Shown here: piece by piece, positions 60,188 through 64,000 of the stretch
How the letters are laid out: each line of letters begins with the position of its first letter
How positions within the stretch are numbered: the first letter of the stretch is position 1
NCBI RefSeq assembly: GCF_900129155.1
Contig: NZ_FQVF01000002.1
Location: forward strand, 372,001 to 436,000
DNA: 64,000 nucleotides
Origin: Marinomonas polaris DSM 16579
GTDB taxonomy: Bacteria > Pseudomonadota > Gammaproteobacteria > Pseudomonadales > Marinomonadaceae
Direction: 5' to 3'
Position numbers and translations under genes: made by a program
Notes under the pieces: model-generated
The model's input: only the letters and a program-made list of their open reading frames with translations
What the model was told of the DNA's origin: nothing
The model's database searches: none

Positions 60188-60627
60188 AGAAGGTAATAAT
60201 GTACACAGATGGTGCTTGTAAGGGTAATCCTGGCATCGGTGGTTGGGGAGCTTGGCTTACTTTTGGAGAGCATGAGAAGCACTTATGCGGTGGGGAGCAT
60301 GATACAACCAACAATCGAATGGAGCTTATGGGGGCTATAGAAGGCCTTCGAGCGTTGAAAGAAAAATGCTCAGTAACACTTTATACCGATTCCTCTTATG
60401 TACAGAAGGGGATTACTGAGTGGTTAGCAGGTTGGAAGCGAAAAGGTTGGATGACGGCATCTAAGCAGCCTGTAAAAAATAAAGACCTCTGGCAAGCTTT
60501 AGATGAGCAGTGTCAGCATCATGAAGTCACTTGGAAGTGGGTGAAAGGCCACGCTGGCATAGAAGGTAACGAAATTGCTGACCAATTGGCGAATAAAGGT
60601 ATTGATGAATTAAGGGCTGCATCATGA
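60184..60627 (+). CDS. rnhA: Ribonuclease HI
   Basis: Degrades RNA in RNA-DNA hybrids (R-loops, primers). The 147-residue protein has all catalytic residues: Asp9 ([11 protein letters not shown]), Glu47 ([10 protein letters not shown]), Asp69 (LYTDSSYV) and Asp133 (GNEIADQLA), plus His123 (GHAG) that assists product release. The basic handle region ([21 protein letters not shown]) is present. Start is GTG, overlapping the methyltransferase stop. Its stop overlaps the dnaQ start (ATGA), so the three genes are translationally linked. Confidence 0.97.
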   Translation: MKKVIMYTDGACKGNPGIGGWGAWLTFGEHEKHLCGGEHDTTNNRMELMGAIEGLRALKEKCSVTLYTDSSYVQKGITEWLAGWKRKGWMTASKQPVKNKDLWQALDEQCQHHEVTWKWVKGHAGIEGNEIADQLANKGIDELRAAS

Positions 60628-61337
60628 GACAGGTAGTGCTTGATACGGAAACAACGGGTATTGATCCAAAGCAAGGCCATCGTATTATTGAGATTGGTTG
60701 CGTGGAGATGATTGGTCGTAAGCTAACTAAGCGACATTTTCATGTTTACATCAATCCTGATAGAGAAGTGGAAGAAGAAGCCTTTCGGGTTCACGGAATC
60801 AGTAATGAGTTTCTGGCAGATAAACCACGTTTCCATGAAATTGCCCAAGAGTTTTTCGATTTTATAAAAGGCGCCGAACTAATTATTCACAACGCGCCTT
60901 TTGATATTGGCTTTATGGATCATGAGTTTGCCCGTATTGGCGGTTATCCGAAAACGGCAGAGGTTTGTGGTGTTTTTGATAGTTTGGTTTATGCCCGTAA
61001 AAAGCATCCAGGGCAGAAGAATAACCTAGATATTTTGTGTAGACGTTATGGTATTGATAACTCACACCGTGAATTGCACGGCGCTCTTTTAGACTCAGAA
61101 ATTCTTGCTGACGTTTATTTGTTGATGACGGGTGGGCAGACCAGCCTTGGCTTGGCTAATAACTCTGATTCAGAGTCCAAAGAGGAAGGTGGGGTTGAAG
61201 AAATCCGCCGATTCTCTAAAGATCGTCCAGCATTGAAGGTTATTAGGGCGAGTGAAGATGAACTAAAAGTCCATGAGGAGCGCTTGGATTTGATTGATAA
61301 AAAATCAGGTCAGTCGTTGTGGCGGATTAAACATTAG
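60624..61337 (+). CDS. dnaQ: DNA polymerase III epsilon subunit (3'-5' proofreading exonuclease)
   Basis: Proofreading subunit of the replicase. The 237-residue protein has the DEDDh exonuclease motifs: Asp7 and Glu9 (LDTETTG), Asp94 (NAPFDIGF), and His152 and Asp157 ([19 protein letters not shown]). The C-terminal tail (about 190-237) ends LWRIKH and should bind the alpha subunit. Overlaps rnhA by 4 bases, the classic rnhA-dnaQ pairing, here in the same direction rather than divergent as in E. coli. A terminator follows. Confidence 0.96.
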   Translation: MRQVVLDTETTGIDPKQGHRIIEIGCVEMIGRKLTKRHFHVYINPDREVEEEAFRVHGISNEFLADKPRFHEIAQEFFDFIKGAELIIHNAPFDIGFMDHEFARIGGYPKTAEVCGVFDSLVYARKKHPGQKNNLDILCRRYGIDNSHRELHGALLDSEILADVYLLMTGGQTSLGLANNSDSESKEEGGVEEIRRFSKDRPALKVIRASEDELKVHEERLDLIDKKSGQSLWRIKH

Positions 61338-61380
61338 TTTAGCAATATGAATACGACGAATTTATAAAGTAATAAGCAAA

Positions 61381-61410
61381 AAAATGCCCTCCTAGAAGAG
61401 GGCATTTTTA
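61381..61410. terminator. Bidirectional terminator between dnaQ and nhaB
   Basis: AAAAATGCCCTC (61381-61392) pairs exactly with GAGGGCATTTTT (61399-61410) around a 6-base loop. The A/T flanks suit both convergent genes. Confidence 0.9.
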
Positions 61411-61431
61411 TGTGTATTGAGTAGTCGTGTC

Positions 61432-62934
61432 TTATAAGAAGTAGGTGACACAAAGCCCGCCGACAACGCTAAGTACAACTGTATAAGGTAAGGCCATCCA
61501 AACCATCTTGCCGTAAGACAGGCGCAACAGAGGGGCGATCGCAGAAGTTAGCAAGAATAAAAATGCAGCTTGTCCATTTGGTGTTGCTACACTTGGCAGG
61601 TTTGTGCCCGTGTTGATAGCAACTGCAAGCGTATTAAAATGTTCGCGGGTAATGGTGCCTGCATCAAGCGCTGCTTTTACTTCACTAATATAAACGGTTG
61701 CAACAAATACGTTATCGCTGATTGCGGATAAAATACCGTTAGCAATAAAGAACATAATGGGCTGAGAGTCTGTTGGCATATGCAGCACAATATCAATAAT
61801 TGGCTGGAATAGGTGTTGCTCATGTATCACAGACACAATGGTGAAAAACACAACTAGTAATGCTGTAAAAGGTAGAGCTTCTTCAAATGCGTGGCCTATT
61901 TGGTGCTCATCAGTAATGCCGTTGAACGCAGTTAGTAGAACAATAACCATAAGCCCAACTAAACCAACTTCAGCAATATGGAATGCCAAAGATAAGATGA
62001 GTACAATAGCAACAATGCCTTGAATGATTAATTTAGCTTTATGTTTGTTGGTTTGTTTTTGGCTCTCTTCTTTTTCGAAATTATTTAGAATGTCTCGTAC
62101 TGTATCAGGTAATTGTGCGCCATAGTCAAACCACGCTGTTTTTTCTAGTATTACGACGGTTAATAAACCACAGGCTAAAACGGGCATTGATACAGGAGCG
62201 ACATAGAGAAAGAACTCAATAAAATCCCAGCCTGCTACTTTGGCGATTAATAAGTTTTGTGGTTCGCCAACCAGTGTCGATACACCACCAAGAGCGGTAC
62301 CTACAGCGCCATGCATTAACAAATCTCGTAAAAACGAGCGAAACTCATTTAGATCTTCGGTATTTATCGGCAGGATAGAGTCGTCTTTTGCATGGTCGTG
62401 GTTTTTATTAGAACTTTGGCCAGAAGCTGCTTTGTGGTAAACCGAATAAAACCCAACTCCAACACTTATCAGAACGGCAGTGACAGTTAAAGCGTCCAAA
62501 AAGGCGGAAAGTAGGGCCGCAGAAAAACTAAAAATTAATGAAATGACTATTTTAGATTTTACTCTGACTAATAGCTTGTTAAAAATAAACAGCAGCATAT
62601 CTTTCATAAAGTATATGCCAGCGACCATAAACATAAGCAGTAAAATCACATCGAAATTTTTATTTACTTCATGATAAACACCATCTGAGCTGGTCAGTCC
62701 TAGTAGGACTGCCTGAATAGCAATTAACCCACCTGGTTGAAGGGGGTAACATTTCAGAGCCATAGCAAGGGTGAATATGAATTCAATGATAAACAACCAA
62801 CCAGTAATAAAAGGTCCTAACGTAATCACGGCAATAGGGTTGATGATAAGAAATGCGATCACTGCTTGTTTGTACCAGAGGGGGGATGCCCCAAGGAAAT
62901 TGTTGCCAAGCGCATGTGATAAAGAGGTTTTCAT
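61432..62934 (-). CDS. nhaB: Na+/H+ antiporter NhaB
   Basis: Inner membrane antiporter expelling Na+ for H+, important for marine bacteria. The 500-residue protein matches E. coli NhaB closely by eye: [22 protein letters not shown] at the start, [79 protein letters not shown] and [25 protein letters not shown]. About 10-12 hydrophobic helices are seen. The ATG has a strong AAAGGAG site. It is monocistronic and divergent from sohB, with 176 bases between. Confidence 0.96.
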   Translation of the reverse strand: MKTSLSHALGNNFLGASPLWYKQAVIAFLIINPIAVITLGPFITGWLFIIEFIFTLAMALKCYPLQPGGLIAIQAVLLGLTSSDGVYHEVNKNFDVILLLMFMVAGIYFMKDMLLFIFNKLLVRVKSKIVISLIFSFSAALLSAFLDALTVTAVLISVGVGFYSVYHKAASGQSSNKNHDHAKDDSILPINTEDLNEFRSFLRDLLMHGAVGTALGGVSTLVGEPQNLLIAKVAGWDFIEFFLYVAPVSMPVLACGLLTVVILEKTAWFDYGAQLPDTVRDILNNFEKEESQKQTNKHKAKLIIQGIVAIVLILSLAFHIAEVGLVGLMVIVLLTAFNGITDEHQIGHAFEEALPFTALLVVFFTIVSVIHEQHLFQPIIDIVLHMPTDSQPIMFFIANGILSAISDNVFVATVYISEVKAALDAGTITREHFNTLAVAINTGTNLPSVATPNGQAAFLFLLTSAIAPLLRLSYGKMVWMALPYTVVLSVVGGLCVTYFL

Positions 62935-63110
62935 TTATTGCTCCTTTCGGGAAAGCATTAACTTGTTGGCAAGGTATTACGATGTTTTTAAGTTAGACGA
63001 TAATAAGGGATAAAGAAAACAGTATCTATAGTGATTAATGAGTTATAGATATTGCTATTTATAAAAATAGCCCCACTATCTCAAGAAGTTATGATTATTT
63101 AGAGGAAGAG

Positions 63111-64000
63111 ATGTTGGAATTTTTAACTGATTACGTGGGTTTTTTATTAAAATTAGTAAGTGTTGCCTTGGTTATAGGTTTTCTTTTAGCGGCTTTATCT
63201 AGTGGAAAGCGCAAATCGCAGCCAGGTAGTTTGTCTGTTACTAAGTTAAATGAAAGCTATGATGCTATGAAAGCTGAGCTAGATCATCAATTGTTGGATA
63301 AAAAAGTTCTAAAGAGTTTGGCAAAAGAAAAAAAGAAAAAAGAAAAGTTAGAAAAAAAAGCGTTGAAAAAAGCGCCTAAGGAAACCGAGGAAGTTGCTAA
63401 AAAGCGTCTTTATGTCTTGGATTTTGATGGTGATATAAAAGCTTCTGCAGTTGAAACGATGCGAGAAGAAATTACGGCAATTTTAAGCGTTGCTAAACCG
63501 CAGGATGAAGTGGTTGTTCGTCTGGAAAGTGGTGGCGGTGTAGTGCATGGGTATGGTTTGGCTGCTTCTCAGTTGCAGCGTATTCGGGAAGCAAATATCC
63601 CATTAACAATTTGTGTAGATAAAGTTGCTGCCAGTGGTGGTTACATGATGGCGTGTGTCGCCGATAAAATTATTGCAGCACCGTTTGCGATTCTTGGTTC
63701 GATTGGTGTGGTTGCGCAAGTTCCTAACGTACATAGATTGCTTGATAAGAGTTTGATTGATGTTGAGCTGCATACCGCAGGGAAATATAAGCGCACCTTA
63801 ACTATGTTGGGTGTAAATACCGATGAAGGACGTGAAAAATTTAAACAAGATTTAGAAGACACACACGGTTTGTTTAAACGCTTTGTGTCTAGCCAGCGCC
63901 CGCAATTGGATATCGAAGATATTGCTACTGGTGACACTTGGTATGGGTCTGAAGCCATAGAGAATAAGTTGATTGATGTGGTGATGACCAGTGATGCTTA
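63111..64000 (+). CDS. sohB: SohB-type inner membrane S49 peptidase, 3' end cut by the window
   Basis: The first 296 residues of a SohB/SppA-like serine peptidase. An N-terminal membrane helix (about 10-30) is followed by a lysine-rich linker (KEKKKKEKLEKKALKK, about 72-88) and the periplasmic S49 domain. VVVRLESGGGVVHGYGLAASQL is the oxyanion region. The nucleophile is Ser175 in KVAASGGYMMACVADKI, and the general base is probably Lys227 in TAGKYKRTLTMLG. The family cleaves periplasmic or membrane protein fragments; sohB was found as a multicopy suppressor of htrA. ATG 63111 follows AGAGGAAG. No stop occurs before the window ends. Confidence 0.93.
   Translation, partial: MLEFLTDYVGFLLKLVSVALVIGFLLAALSSGKRKSQPGSLSVTKLNESYDAMKAELDHQLLDKKVLKSLAKEKKKKEKLEKKALKKAPKETEEVAKKRLYVLDFDGDIKASAVETMREEITAILSVAKPQDEVVVRLESGGGVVHGYGLAASQLQRIREANIPLTICVDKVAASGGYMMACVADKIIAAPFAILGSIGVVAQVPNVHRLLDKSLIDVELHTAGKYKRTLTMLGVNTDEGREKFKQDLEDTHGLFKRFVSSQRPQLDIEDIATGDTWYGSEAIENKLIDVVMTSDA

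Overview
The window reads as chromosomal DNA from a marine gammaproteobacterium, most likely an Oceanospirillales member close to Marinomonas. This rests on moderate to low GC, the general protein flavour, and several gene sets typical of Gammaproteobacteria: mltD-gloB facing methyltransferase-rnhA-dnaQ, acpH, a YacL-type gene, ppnP, nhaB, sohB, and a lipid A acyltransferase beside a Kdo kinase. The genus is an inference. No tRNA, rRNA, CRISPR array, transposase or prophage gene was seen.

Layout. 1-8.4 kb: the end of a VTT/DedA-like membrane protein, an ArnT-like glycosyltransferase, methionine aminopeptidase coupled to a ParD-like antitoxin-type gene with a palindromic operator, trpBA with a divergent TetR gene, a PrlF-YhaV toxin-antitoxin pair and a Bcr/CflA-type exporter. 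8.8-29.9 kb: a one-directional island of seven genes: a TolC-like lipoprotein, a HlyD-like adaptor, a 4557-residue surface or secreted protein, a GAF-HlyD fusion, a PqqD-like/M50 metalloprotease/HlyD fusion and two genes I do not recognise. 29.9-35.8 kb: a small membrane protein, guanine deaminase, dbpA with a VanZ-like gene, and a CHASE-GGDEF-EAL protein. 35.9-42.4 kb: a peptide-type ABC importer operon that ends in a LysR gene. 42.6-49.4 kb: acpH, a candidate antisense-strand small RNA, a YlqF-type GTPase, a YacL-like gene, an acidic unknown, fatty acid cis/trans isomerase and a luciferase-like oxidoreductase. 49.5-56.8 kb: lipopolysaccharide genes (acyltransferase, Kdo kinase, GT9), a MetF-like protein, a DUF1285 protein, an SrmB-like helicase, a GcvA-like LysR and ppnP. 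56.8-64 kb: mltD, gloB, methyltransferase, rnhA, dnaQ, nhaB and the start of sohB.

The most interesting part is the island at 8.8-29.9 kb. It has the outer membrane channel and three adaptor-type proteins of a type I-like exporter. No ABC ATPase is encoded in it, and the giant substrate has no RTX nonapeptide repeats. In their place are a membrane-embedded HELGH metalloprotease fused to an adaptor domain, and two DUF4347 domains inside the giant protein. Each DUF4347 keeps a His-Gly and a Cys with identical spacing, as in caspase-like (clan CD) peptidases. My working idea is a TolC-dependent system in which the cargo is exported and processed or anchored by built-in and membrane proteases. 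This is inference from gene content.
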